Positions 49,821-58,338 are shown, counted from the stretch's first letter. The stretch: 64,000 nt of DNA from Naasia sp. SYSU D00948 (GCF_017916515.1 NZ_JAFMTA010000001.1:372001-436000), one strand, 5' to 3'. Notes: a model not told the origin generated them from the letters alone. Program-made: numbers and translations.

Positions 49821-50652
49821 CGCGGGGAACGACGATGTCGTTGCGCTGCCGACCGAGGCCCTCGATCACCGTCTCGAGCACGTCGCCGTCGCTCAGGTAG
49901 CGAGGAGGCTTGCGCGCGTGGCCCACCCCGCCGGGCGTGCCGCTCGCGATCACGTCGCCGGGCTGCAGCGGGAAGACCTGGCTGATGTAGCTGACGAGCG
50001 CCTCCGGTGCGAAGACGAGGTCGTCCGTGCCGACCTGCTGCACCGTGTCGCCGTTGACGACGGTGCGCAGCTCGGGGCCGGGTGTCCACTCGTCGCTTGT
50101 GACGAGGTACGGGCCGAAGGGCGTGGTGTTCTCGAACGACTTGCCCTGCAGCCACTCGGGCGTGCGGTACTGCCAGTCGCGCATCGTGAGGTCGTTCAGC
50201 ACCGCGTAGCCCGCGATGGTCGATGCCGCCTCATCCTCGCTCGCCCGGCGGGCGGTCGCGCCCATGATCACCGCGAGCTCACCCTCCCAGTCGAGGGCTC
50301 CCCCGGCATACGACGGCACCTCGATGGGGTCGCCGGCGCCGATGAGTGCCTCGGGGTACTTCGAGAAGAGCGTCGGATGCTCCGGGAGCTGGCGTCCCAT
50401 CTCGAGGATGTGTGCGCGGTAGTTGAGCCCGATGCAGACGACCTTGCCCGGGTTCGGCACGACGGGCGCCCAGTCGGCGAGCGTCAGGTCGGCGAGCGGG
50501 TGCCGGGCGCCGTCGCCGTCCGCGGCGCGCGTCCGCCAGTCCGGGTCCTGGAGCAGGGCGCCGACATCGGGGACGCCGAGCTCCACCGCCTCGTCGGCGT
50601 CGATGCGGACGGCGACCGTGCCGCCGTCCCGTCGGAGGGTTCCGAGCTTCAC
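49810..50652 (-). CDS. Fumarylacetoacetate hydrolase family protein, probable fumarylpyruvate hydrolase
   Basis: A 280-residue FAH-fold enzyme. VVCIGLNYRAHILEMG, DWEGELAVIMG with the metal-binding Glu residues, YAVLNDLTMRDWQYRT, KSFENTTPFGPYLV and VIASGTPGGVGHARKPPRYL are all in family order. In a gentisate operon it should cleave fumarylpyruvate to fumarate and pyruvate. GTG 50652 overlaps the dioxygenase stop (GTGA), and the gene's end overlaps the GH3 start by 11 nt. Confidence 0.92.
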   Translation of the reverse strand: MKLGTLRRDGGTVAVRIDADEAVELGVPDVGALLQDPDWRTRAADGDGARHPLADLTLADWAPVVPNPGKVVCIGLNYRAHILEMGRQLPEHPTLFSKYPEALIGAGDPIEVPSYAGGALDWEGELAVIMGATARRASEDEAASTIAGYAVLNDLTMRDWQYRTPEWLQGKSFENTTPFGPYLVTSDEWTPGPELRTVVNGDTVQQVGTDDLVFAPEALVSYISQVFPLQPGDVIASGTPGGVGHARKPPRYLSDGDVLETVIEGLGRQRNDIVVPRDAD

Positions 50653-51740
50653 TGGGGGGCTCCGTTCTGGCGGTTGGGGATGTAGGTGCGCTCGAAGCCG
50701 AGGCGCTCGATGACGGGTCCGTCGTTGAACCGGAAGAGGTCGAACTCGGTCTCGGCCTGCAGGGACCAGGGCACCCAGCTCGGCACCACGAAGAGGTCGC
50801 CCTTCTCGAGCCGGTGGGTGGTGTCGCCGAGGACGACGCTGCCGGAGCCCTCGAACACCTGCCAGACCGACGAGCCGACCTCGTGGCGGAGCGCGGACGC
50901 GGCGCCGGCGCGCAGGCGGTGGAACTCGCAGCGGATCGTCGACATGACGTCGCCGCCGGTCGTCGGGTTCGTGTAGCGGATCGCGGCATGGCCCTGCTCG
51001 ACGGTCGCGGGGTAGCCCTCGTCCTCCAGCTCGAGCTGGGAGCGCAGCGCCCTGTCCGTGTACTCCCAGCGGTAGGCGCTGATCGGTGAGGACGGCTTCG
51101 CGTCGAGCGAGGACAGCGGACGCAGCCCGGGGTAGGCCCAGAGGCGCTCGGCGCGGGAGACGTCCGGCGACGCCTCGTCGGTCACGCGCTCGGTGCCGTA
51201 CTCGAAGAATCCGACGTCGGTGTAGCTGGAGAAGGGGATGTCGAGCCCGTCGATCCACGCCATAGGCTCAGCCGTGTCGTTGTGGTGGCCGTGGAAGTTC
51301 CAGCCCGGCGTCAGCAGCAGGTCGCCGCGGCGCATCGCCACGGGGTCGCCGTTCACGACCGTCCACACGCCTTCGCCCTCGACCACGAAGCGGAACGCGT
51401 TCTGGGAGTGGCGGTGCTCGGGCGCCGTCTCGAACCCGCCGAGGTACTGGATGGCGCACCAGAGGGTCGGCGTCGCGTACGCCGTCCCCGGGAGGCCGGG
51501 ATTGGTGAGGCCGATGGCCCGCCGCTCCCCGCCGCGGCCGACGGGGACGAGCTCGCCGGAGCGCTCGGCGATGTCGAAGAGGGCCTTCCAGCGCCACACG
51601 TGCGGGATCGCCTTCGGCGCGGGGGTCAGCGGCATCAGGTCGTCGCGCTGCGTCCACAGCGGCGCGAGTGACTGGGCCTCGAAGTCGCGGTACAGCTGCT
51701 CCAGCTCGGGCGTGTCGGCCGTGCCGTCCATCTGCTGCAT
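50649..51740 (-). CDS. Gentisate 1,2-dioxygenase
   Basis: A 363-residue bicupin Fe(II) dioxygenase that opens gentisate to maleylpyruvate. Cupin 1 carries the iron ligands in PEHRHSQNAFRFVVEGEG and GWNFHGHHND; substrate-side residues are in AIGLTNPGLPGTAYATPTLWCAIQYLG. Cupin 2 covers residues about 255-350 (HEVGSSVWQVFEGSG). ATG 51740 is preferred to ATG 51758, because a GGGAGGG site lies 9 nt before it, inside what would be the coding region of the longer form. First gene of the operon; an inverted repeat stands at the promoter. Confidence 0.93.
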   Translation of the reverse strand: MQQMDGTADTPELEQLYRDFEAQSLAPLWTQRDDLMPLTPAPKAIPHVWRWKALFDIAERSGELVPVGRGGERRAIGLTNPGLPGTAYATPTLWCAIQYLGGFETAPEHRHSQNAFRFVVEGEGVWTVVNGDPVAMRRGDLLLTPGWNFHGHHNDTAEPMAWIDGLDIPFSSYTDVGFFEYGTERVTDEASPDVSRAERLWAYPGLRPLSSLDAKPSSPISAYRWEYTDRALRSQLELEDEGYPATVEQGHAAIRYTNPTTGGDVMSTIRCEFHRLRAGAASALRHEVGSSVWQVFEGSGSVVLGDTTHRLEKGDLFVVPSWVPWSLQAETEFDLFRFNDGPVIERLGFERTYIPNRQNGAPQ

Positions 51741-51759
51741 TGCAGGGGTCCCTCCCATG

Positions 51760-51775
51760 ACTGAAAATACTCAGT
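51760..51775. promoter_or_regulatory. Operator-like inverted repeat between gentisate operon and importer
   Basis: ACTGA-AAATAC-TCAGT is a perfect 5-6-5 inverted repeat in an AT-rich block between the divergent gentisate dioxygenase and ABC permease genes, 20 nt before the former. On the plus strand AATACT (51766-51771) inside it could serve as -10. MarR sites often look like this, so it is the likely target of the regulator at 46357. Confidence 0.6.
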
Positions 51776-51812
51776 ACACCAACCATCTTGTGGGAACCGG
51801 CGGCGGATTGCA

Positions 51813-52700
51813 ATGACGGCGAACCAGGCGGCGATGCGCCGCAGCGGCTCCGCCTCGCGCGCCGACCGGCGGGCGGCCGCCATCCTGCTCGCACCGAGCA
51901 CCGCCGGCCTCGTCGCGTTCTTCCTCGTCCCGATCGGCGTCGTCCTGTGGCTGGTCACCCAGTCGTGGGACCTGCTGGGAGAGCCGACCTGGGTGGGACT
52001 CGGCAACCTCACCGCGCTCCTTCGCGACGAGGGGTTCGGCCGGTCCCTGCTGGTGACGCTCGGCATGGGGCTGATCGCGGTGCCGCTCCAGGTGCTCCTC
52101 GGACTCGCGCTCGCCGTGGCGCTCGCCCGGCCGGTGCCGGGGTCCGCGCTGTTCGGCGCGGCGCTCCTGCTGCCGTGGCTCGCCGCGCCCCTCGTCGTCG
52201 GGGTGCTGTGGCGGTGGATCCTCTCCCCCGTCGGCGGCGTGATCCCCGAGCTGACGGGCCGGACCGTCGACCTGCTCGGCGACCCGGTCCTCGCCCCCGT
52301 GCTCGTCTCACTCGTGGTGGTGTGGAGCAACGTCGGCTACGTGACGCTGTTCTTCGTCGCGGCGCTCGTCGCGATCCCGCGGGAGTACGAGGAGACCGCG
52401 ATGCTCGAGGGCGCCGGCCGGCTGCGGCGGCTGTGGAGCGTCGAGCTGCCGCTCATCCGGCCGACGCTGTTCTTCGTCCTCATCACGAGCTGCGTCTCGT
52501 TCTTCGGCCTCTTCGACACCGTCGTCGCCCTCACCGGCGGAGGGCCGGGAGCGGCGACGGACGTCGTCGCCCTGCACGTCTACCGGGCCGCGTTCGAGGA
52601 GTTCGATCTCGGCCGGGCGGCCGCCATGGCCCTCGTCCTCGGAGGGATCCAGGCGGTCCTGCTGGTCGTCCAGTGGCGCCTGCTGCGGAGCGAGCGATGA
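51813..52700 (+). CDS. Carbohydrate-type ABC transporter permease, MalF-like
   Basis: A 295-residue permease with six membrane segments from ILLAPSTAGLVAFFLVPIGVVLWLV (about residue 24). Coupling loop PREYEETAMLEGAGRLRRLWSVELPLIRP; then VVALTGGGPGAATDVVALHVYRAAF. It opens a permease-permease-binding protein operon, an order different from the other two CUT1 operons here, in which the binding protein comes first. No strong ribosome binding site was found. Divergent from the gentisate operon. Confidence 0.9.
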   Translation: MTANQAAMRRSGSASRADRRAAAILLAPSTAGLVAFFLVPIGVVLWLVTQSWDLLGEPTWVGLGNLTALLRDEGFGRSLLVTLGMGLIAVPLQVLLGLALAVALARPVPGSALFGAALLLPWLAAPLVVGVLWRWILSPVGGVIPELTGRTVDLLGDPVLAPVLVSLVVVWSNVGYVTLFFVAALVAIPREYEETAMLEGAGRLRRLWSVELPLIRPTLFFVLITSCVSFFGLFDTVVALTGGGPGAATDVVALHVYRAAFEEFDLGRAAAMALVLGGIQAVLLVVQWRLLRSER

Positions 52701-53515
52701 GGCGCCGCTCCTGGTGGATCGTCTATCCGCTGCTCGGCCTCGCCGCCGTGCTCACTCTCGCGCCGTTCGCGCTCGCGATCCTCGGGGCGTCGACCTCTCC
52801 CGCGGCCTTCGCGGCGCGCGGGCCCTTCGCGCTGCCGGATCCCTGGACGCTCGAGAACTACGCCGAGGTCTCCGGCGGCCGTGCCGACCTCGCCGGGGCG
52901 GTCGCGCGGACCGCCCTGGTGGCGCTGTTCCTGACCGCGACCCAGCTGCTCACCTCCGTCATGGCGGCGTATGCGTTCGCGAAGCTCCGCTTCCCCGGGC
53001 GGCGTGCGCTGTTCGCCGGGTTCCTCGCGACGCTCCTCGTGCCGCCGATCCTCACCGTGATCCCGCTGTACCTGATGATGACCGCGGCCGGCCTGCGCGG
53101 GACCTTCTGGGGGATCGTGCTGCCGTTCGCGCTCGCGTCGCCGTTCGCGATCTTCCTGCTGCGCGAGCACTTCCGGTCGCTGCCCGACGCGCTCCTCGAT
53201 GCGGCGCGCATGGACGGCCTCGGTCCCATCGCGGTGCTCTGGAGGATCGTCCTGCCGCTGTCCCGGCCCGCACTCGCCGCGATCGCGCTCGTCACCGTCG
53301 TGAGCCAGTGGAACTCCTTCCTCTGGCCGCGCCTCATCGCGGGGCAGGCGTACCCGCTCGTGACCGTGAGCGTCGCCTCGCTGCAGACGCAGCACCGCAG
53401 CAACTGGACCCTCGTGCTCGCCGGGGGGACCATCGCTCTGGTGCCGCTGCTCGCCGCCGCGTGGCTCGCGCACTCCCGGTTCAGCAGGGCCTTGGCGATC
53501 GGAGCAGGACGATGA
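52697..53515 (+). CDS. Carbohydrate-type ABC transporter permease, MalG-like
   Basis: A 272-residue permease. WWIVYPLLGLAAVLTLAPFALAILG forms the first segment; LLVPPILTVIPLYLMM, coupling loop PDALLDAARMDGLGPIAVLWRIVLPLSRPA and VVSQWNSFLWPRLI follow. Both ends overlap neighbours by 4 nt (ATGA), so the three transporter genes are translated as a unit. No ATPase gene is associated. Confidence 0.92.
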   Translation: MRRRSWWIVYPLLGLAAVLTLAPFALAILGASTSPAAFAARGPFALPDPWTLENYAEVSGGRADLAGAVARTALVALFLTATQLLTSVMAAYAFAKLRFPGRRALFAGFLATLLVPPILTVIPLYLMMTAAGLRGTFWGIVLPFALASPFAIFLLREHFRSLPDALLDAARMDGLGPIAVLWRIVLPLSRPALAAIALVTVVSQWNSFLWPRLIAGQAYPLVTVSVASLQTQHRSNWTLVLAGGTIALVPLLAAAWLAHSRFSRALAIGAGR

Positions 53516-54831
53516 CCGTCCGCCGGGCCGCTGGGGCCGCCTCGGTCCTGGCGCTCGCGGCGGCGCTGCTCGCCGGGTGCGCGCCCGCCTCGGAGAGTGC
53601 CGTGACCTTCCGACTCTGGGATCCCCAGGCCGCCGACGCGTACGAGGCGTCGTTCGAGGAGTTCAGGGAGGAGACGGGCGTCCCGGTCGACGTCGAGCTC
53701 GTGCCGTGGGCGGACTACTGGACCCAGCTGCGGGTGGACATCGCGTCCGGCGCCGCGCCCGACGTCTTCTGGACGAACGCGACGGCCTTCCCCGAGTACC
53801 AGCGGGCCGGGAGGCTGCTGCCGATCGGGAGCGTGCTCGGCTCCGACGCGGCCGACGGGTGGGAGCCGAGGGTGGTCGAGCAGTACACGGCGGACGGGGA
53901 GCTCTGGGGCGTGCCGCAGCTCACCGACCCCGGGATCGGGATCTTCTACAACGCCGACGCCCTGGCCGCCGCGGGGGTGACGGCGGACCAGGTCGCGGAC
54001 CTCTCGTGGGACCCCGCCGCGGAGACGGATCCGCTGCGCGAGGTCGCGGCTGCACTCACCCGCGACGCCGCGGGTCAGTCGCCCGGGAAGCCCGGCTTCG
54101 ATCCGGAGCGGGTCGAGCAGTGGGGCTACAGCGCGTCGAACGACCTCAACGCGATCCTGCTCCAGTTCCTCGGCTCCAACGGCGCCGCCTGGCAGGACGG
54201 GGACGAGTTCGTGTTCGACTCCCCGGCCGCGGTCGAGGCGCTCGCGTACGTCGTCGACCTGATCAACGCCGACCGGGTCGCCCCGCCCGCATCGGCGACC
54301 AATCCTCCCGCCGGCGGCGACGCCGCACGGGACCTCTTCCTCCAGGGCCGGATCGCGCTGTTCCAGACCGGCGCCTACAACCTCGCGAACATCGCCGAGG
54401 CCGCGCCCTTCGACTGGGGCATCGCGCCCCTCCCCGCGGGTCCCGCCGGCGCCATCAGTGTCACCAACGGCGTGGTCGCGGCGGCGAGCGCGGACAGCGA
54501 CGCCCCTGACGAGCAGCGCCGCGTGCTCGAGTGGATCGCGAGCCCGGAGGGGCTGCGGCACCTCGGCGCGGACGGCAGCGCGCTGCCCGCGGTGCTCGAC
54601 GCGCAGGACGCGTACTTCGGGTTCTGGGCCGACCAGGGCGTCGACGTCTCCCCGCTCCTCGACGTGCTGGACAACGGCATGGTCCAGCCGCCGCAGGGCG
54701 CGGACTATCCGGCCGCGGAGAACGCCTACCGCCCGATCCTCAACGAGGTGTTCGCCGGTCGCGAGCCGGTGGAGGAGGGTCTGCGGCGCGCAGCGGCGGC
54801 CGCGAACGAGGCGATGCGGCGCGACGGATGA
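53512..54831 (+). CDS. ABC transporter substrate-binding lipoprotein (CUT1)
   Basis: A 439-residue lipoprotein with lipobox LLAGC (Cys about residue 23). Family 1 features: VTFRLWDPQAADAYEASFEEFREETGV, SGAAPDVFWTNATAFPEYQRAGRLLPIG, the hinge region GIGIFYNADALAAAGV and RIALFQTGAYNLANIAE. Ligand not evident. Its divergent position beside gentisate and GH3 genes suggests an aromatic glycoside or the sugar part of one. Ends in a strong terminator. Confidence 0.9.
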   Translation: MTVRRAAGAASVLALAAALLAGCAPASESAVTFRLWDPQAADAYEASFEEFREETGVPVDVELVPWADYWTQLRVDIASGAAPDVFWTNATAFPEYQRAGRLLPIGSVLGSDAADGWEPRVVEQYTADGELWGVPQLTDPGIGIFYNADALAAAGVTADQVADLSWDPAAETDPLREVAAALTRDAAGQSPGKPGFDPERVEQWGYSASNDLNAILLQFLGSNGAAWQDGDEFVFDSPAAVEALAYVVDLINADRVAPPASATNPPAGGDAARDLFLQGRIALFQTGAYNLANIAEAAPFDWGIAPLPAGPAGAISVTNGVVAAASADSDAPDEQRRVLEWIASPEGLRHLGADGSALPAVLDAQDAYFGFWADQGVDVSPLLDVLDNGMVQPPQGADYPAAENAYRPILNEVFAGREPVEEGLRRAAAAANEAMRRDG

Positions 54832-54859
54832 CGAGGAGCCCCGCCGAGGAAGCGGGCGG

Positions 54860-54928
54860 GAAACGGCAACGCCGGCGACGAAAGGCAGCCGTGCACGGCT
54901 GCCTTTCGTCGTTCCGGTTGCCGTTCCG
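54860..54928. terminator. Extended bidirectional terminator
   Basis: A perfect 36-nt palindrome (54876-54911; half-site CGACGAAAGGCAGCCGTG) is flanked by further, imperfectly pairing arms (54860-54875 with 54912-54928). The A-rich and T-rich inner arms resemble a two-way intrinsic terminator. It separates the convergent binding-protein and DUF1593 genes. Confidence 0.88.
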
Positions 54929-54930
54929 GG

Positions 54931-56391
54931 TCAGGCGACCGTCACGATGACGCGGGCGTAGCGAGTGAGCGGCATGGGGGCGCCGTCCCGCACCTCGAGG
55001 ATCACGTGGATCGTCTGGCCCGGCGCCGCGTCCGCGGGCACGTCGAGCGTCGCCTCGGCGCGGTCCGCACCGGTCAGCTCGACGGTGCCCGCGTAGGTGC
55101 CCGCCTCGGCGTACTGCCACCAGCTGTAGAAGAGGTCGTCCCCGTCCCGATCCACCGCCCTCGCCGTCAGGGCGAGGGACTCCCCCGGCGCCGCGGTCAG
55201 GTCGAGTCCCGGCTCGACCCCGACGACCGGGTGGTGGTTGGCGTCGTCGTACTGAGGCGTGACCGACCACTGCAGGCGCGTCGCGAAGTCGCGCTGGGCG
55301 TGCCCGAACCACCGGGTCATGGAGTACTCGCCAGGCGTGCTGCCGTCGGGGGCCCGATCCGCCGAGGAAGCGGTCGTCCAGGTGTCCGGTCCCTCGTCCT
55401 CGGTACGCACGCCCCGGCCGCCCCACCCACCGAAGCTCGGGTGCTCGTGTCCTCGCAGGCCGTTCTGGACGAGGTTGAGCATGTTCGGGGTGTCGCCCTC
55501 GGAGACCCACTCCCCGGCCGGCTGCGGGTCGATCCAGACCGTGTAGCCCATCTCGCGGAGCTCCTCCGCTGACTGGCCGCTCAGGTGGAAGAAGTCGGTG
55601 TAGTCGCCCTCGACCATCTGCCGGCCGTCGCCCCACACCCGGTACAGGGCACCGAGGGGCCCGACCGAGGTGATGTGCTCGCGCATCCATTCCGCTCGCA
55701 GCATGTGCGCATCCTCGGGGCGCACCACTCGCCGGATGCCGTAGCCGTACGCCATGCCCCCGATGTCCGTGACGCGGATGTCCGGCCAGTTCGGCCGGAT
55801 GTAGCCGTCGTAGGTGCCGTCCTGGGACCAGAACTTCGTGATCACCGCCTTGCGGCTCACGCGAGCCCGGACATCGTCCCACTCGGCGGTCCCCGCGAAG
55901 CGGTCCTCGATCGCCTTCAGGGCGCGGGCGATGGTGCTCGTGCCCGCCCAGACCTGCAGGTGCAGCGGCGCGGGATCGTCGTCGAGGAGCGCCTCCTCGA
56001 TCAGCCGCGACCCCGGCGTGTCCCGCTCCATCTCGCCCTCGAACTCGATGTTCCCGTCGCGGATCACGGAGCGGAGGGAGTCCGGCGACGGATAGCGGGG
56101 GTCGTGCACGACGAGGTTCGCATGGACCTTCGCGTAGGCCTCGACCGCGTCGTGGATGAATCGCTCGCCGGGAGCCCACCGGAACGAGGACACCGGCTCG
56201 TCGTACTCACGGTCGGGCAGGAAGAACGTCGTACCCCTGCCGTCCCCCTTCCAGTGGAAGCGGCTGCTCGCGTACACGAGGCCGTCGATGCGCAGCTCGT
56301 TGCTGAAGAGCAGGAGCCGGATCATCGAGTTCAGGTCGTCCAGCTCCGGATCCGCCGTCACGATCGTCCTGGGCCTGTCCTCGCGCTGCAT
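54931..56391 (-). CDS. DUF1593 (nucleoside-hydrolase-like) protein
   Basis: A 486-residue protein. The N-terminal 300 residues resemble inosine/uridine-preferring nucleoside hydrolases in the DUF1593 branch: TIVTADPELDDLNSMIRLLLFSNE (calcium-binding Asp cluster), LHLQVWAGTSTIARAL, and PSFGGWGGRGVRTEDEG. The C-terminal 90 residues form an Ig-like domain as in the Sde0182-type polysaccharide-associated proteins. No signal peptide is visible. In polysaccharide utilisation loci such proteins are often found with glycosidases; the true substrate is unknown. ATG 56391 with a GGGAGAAG site. Divergent from a MerR gene. Confidence 0.8.
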   Translation of the reverse strand: MQREDRPRTIVTADPELDDLNSMIRLLLFSNELRIDGLVYASSRFHWKGDGRGTTFFLPDREYDEPVSSFRWAPGERFIHDAVEAYAKVHANLVVHDPRYPSPDSLRSVIRDGNIEFEGEMERDTPGSRLIEEALLDDDPAPLHLQVWAGTSTIARALKAIEDRFAGTAEWDDVRARVSRKAVITKFWSQDGTYDGYIRPNWPDIRVTDIGGMAYGYGIRRVVRPEDAHMLRAEWMREHITSVGPLGALYRVWGDGRQMVEGDYTDFFHLSGQSAEELREMGYTVWIDPQPAGEWVSEGDTPNMLNLVQNGLRGHEHPSFGGWGGRGVRTEDEGPDTWTTASSADRAPDGSTPGEYSMTRWFGHAQRDFATRLQWSVTPQYDDANHHPVVGVEPGLDLTAAPGESLALTARAVDRDGDDLFYSWWQYAEAGTYAGTVELTGADRAEATLDVPADAAPGQTIHVILEVRDGAPMPLTRYARVIVTVA

Positions 56392-56459
56392 CCACTTCTC
56401 CCTTGTCGGTGTCCGCCCAGTATTCCGGTCGGCAGCGGACCGTCCCGACCATACGGTGC

Positions 56460-56492
56460 TTGATAGTGCCACTCTCGATAGTCATACTATCG
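56460..56492 (+). promoter_or_regulatory. MerR-type promoter with 19-bp spacer and overlapping dyads
   Basis: TTGATA (56460-56465), a 19-bp spacer and TACTAT (56485-56490) form the elongated promoter that MerR proteins activate by DNA untwisting. Within it are GATAGTG-C-CACTCTC (56462-56476, one mismatch) and the perfect dyad CGATAGT-CAT-ACTATCG (56476-56492). The start codon follows 4 nt later, so the mRNA is near-leaderless. Confidence 0.75.
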
Positions 56493-56494
56493 GC

Positions 56495-57169
56495 GTGCGC
56501 ATCTCGGAGCTCAGCCGGCGGTCGGGCGTCTCCGCCGCCTCGATCAAGTACTACGTCCGAGAGGGCCTCCTGCCCGCCGGGGAGTCCACCGGACCGACCG
56601 CATCGGTGTACGGAGACGAGCACGTGCGCCGACTCCGGATCATCCGGGCGCTGATCGAGGTCGGCGGGCTCTCCATCGCGACAGCTAGGGACGTCCTCGG
56701 CGCCGTCGACTCTCCGGACCTGTCCCTCCCGCACGTCTTCGAGCGCGCCCAGGTCGCCGTCTCCCGCACGGACCTGTATATGAGGGAGAGCTCGGACCCC
56801 GCACGCATCCGCGTCGACGAGCTCGTGAACCAGCGGGGATGGCACGTTCACCCGGGCAACCCGGGACGGACCGCGCTCGCGAACGTGCTCGACACACTCG
56901 CCGACCTGGGCCACCCGGAGCTGCAGGACCTCCTCGAGCCCTACGCGGACGCGGCCGTCATCGTCGCGGAAGCGGATCTGCGAGCGGTCGCGGCGCAGCC
57001 GGACATCGAGGGGATGACGGAGACGGTCGTCGCGGGGACCGTGCTCGGCGACGCCATGCTCGCCGCCCTGCGCCGCATCTGCCAGGAGCACATGACCTCG
57101 CTCGTCTTCCCCTCCGACGGCCCCGACACCGCGCGCCCTTCCCGACCCGACGACAGGAGCACCCCATGA
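56495..57169 (+). CDS. MerR-family transcriptional regulator
   Basis: A 224-residue regulator. The winged HTH opens at residue 1: VRISELSRRSGVSAASIKYYVREGLLPAGE, then VRRLRIIRALIEVGGLSIATARDVLGAVD. The effector part (residues 80-224) has no cysteine cluster, so it is not a metal sensor of the classic kind. GTG 56495 is fixed by the promoter and HTH position. The TGA overlaps the ATG of a membrane protein, so both are made together, and the autoregulated promoter would control that protein. Confidence 0.9.
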   Translation: MRISELSRRSGVSAASIKYYVREGLLPAGESTGPTASVYGDEHVRRLRIIRALIEVGGLSIATARDVLGAVDSPDLSLPHVFERAQVAVSRTDLYMRESSDPARIRVDELVNQRGWHVHPGNPGRTALANVLDTLADLGHPELQDLLEPYADAAVIVAEADLRAVAAQPDIEGMTETVVAGTVLGDAMLAALRRICQEHMTSLVFPSDGPDTARPSRPDDRSTP

Positions 57170-58338
57170 CCGCCGCGACTCCCGCCGGCCCCCGCCGGCT
57201 TCCCTTCCCCCTCGACTGGCATCGGCCGCTCCTCCTCGTCGCCGGGCTGATGGCGCTGCTCGCACTGTTCGCCCTCGGCGCGCGGTTCCTCAGCACGACC
57301 GAGGTCACCGGCCTGAACCAGTGGGACAAGCCGCTCAAGTTCGCTCTCTCGTCCGTGATCTACACCGTCACCTGGTCCTGGCTGATCGCGCAGGTGGCGC
57401 GGGGGCGCCGTGCGGCCCGAGCGGCGGGAACGCTCATCGCGGCGATGCTCGTCGTCGAGGTGGCCGTCATCGCGGGCGCCGCCGCGGCGGGCACGACGAG
57501 CCACTTCAACGTGTCGACGCCGCTCAGCACCACACTGTGGGCCGTGATGGCGGGATCGATCGGCGTCCTGTGGCTCGCGAACTTCGTCGTCGCGGCGATG
57601 CTGTTCCGTGATCCGCTCGGGGATCGCGCCCGCACCCTCGCCATCCGGCTCGGAGCCCTCATCTCCCTGGTGGGCCTCGGGCTCGGGTACCTCATGACGA
57701 GCCCGACCGCGCAGCAGCTCGCGGACTTCGAGGGCATCGCAGGTGCCCATACCGTGGGACTGCCGGACGGAGGCCCGGGCCTGCCCGTCCTCGGATGGAG
57801 CACCGTGGCCGGCGACCTGCGCATCCCGCACTTCGTCGGGATGCACGCGCTGCAGGCCCTCCCGCTCGGGCTCCTGGTGCTCGAGCTGCTGTCCCGCCGG
57901 GTGCGCGCCCTCGCCGACGTGAGGGTGCGCGTGGAGCTCATGTGGCTGGCCGCCGCCGGATACTCGGCGGTCGTCGCGCTCGTCACCTGGCAGGCCCTGC
58001 GGGGTCAGTCGATCGTGCGCCCCGACGTCGTGACGTGGACCGCCGCAGCGGCGATCGTCGCCGGCACGACGCTCGCGGCGGCTGTTCTCCTGCTGCGCCG
58101 CCGCCCGCGGCCGTCGCCCGCTCCGGCAGCCGGCTCCGCAGAGGTTCCCGCGACCGCCGCCGGCGGAGCGGGGTCAGCCGAGGTGCAGCGGCTGACGCGT
58201 GGTGGCCGACTCGATGGATCCGAGCGCGAGGGCGAGCGTGCCGAGGTTGCCCTCGCCGCTCGTGAGCGGAGCACGCCGCTCCCGGATCGATCGCCAGAAC
58301 TCCTCCATCGACCCGGCCCGGTCGATGCGCGTCAGTGA
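57166..58338 (+). CDS. Multispanning membrane protein (hypothetical)
   Basis: A 390-residue protein with about seven to nine hydrophobic segments between residues 20 and 310 (PLLLVAGLMALLALFALGARF, IYTVTWSWLIAQVA, LWAVMAGSIGVLWLANFVVAAMLF, LIALVGLGLGYLM-type, FVGMHALQALPLGLLVLELL, AAAAIVAGTTLAAAVLLL). No family recognised; the NQWDKPLKFALSS and PHFVGMHALQ motifs may be useful handles. The last 55 residues are hydrophilic and lie antisense to the convergent dehydrogenase, so the natural stop may have been lost. Coupled to the MerR gene (ATGA), possibly an exporter or sensor under its control. Confidence 0.75.
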   Translation: MTAATPAGPRRLPFPLDWHRPLLLVAGLMALLALFALGARFLSTTEVTGLNQWDKPLKFALSSVIYTVTWSWLIAQVARGRRAARAAGTLIAAMLVVEVAVIAGAAAAGTTSHFNVSTPLSTTLWAVMAGSIGVLWLANFVVAAMLFRDPLGDRARTLAIRLGALISLVGLGLGYLMTSPTAQQLADFEGIAGAHTVGLPDGGPGLPVLGWSTVAGDLRIPHFVGMHALQALPLGLLVLELLSRRVRALADVRVRVELMWLAAAGYSAVVALVTWQALRGQSIVRPDVVTWTAAAAIVAGTTLAAAVLLLRRRPRPSPAPAAGSAEVPATAAGGAGSAEVQRLTRGGRLDGSEREGERAEVALAARERSTPLPDRSPELLHRPGPVDARQ

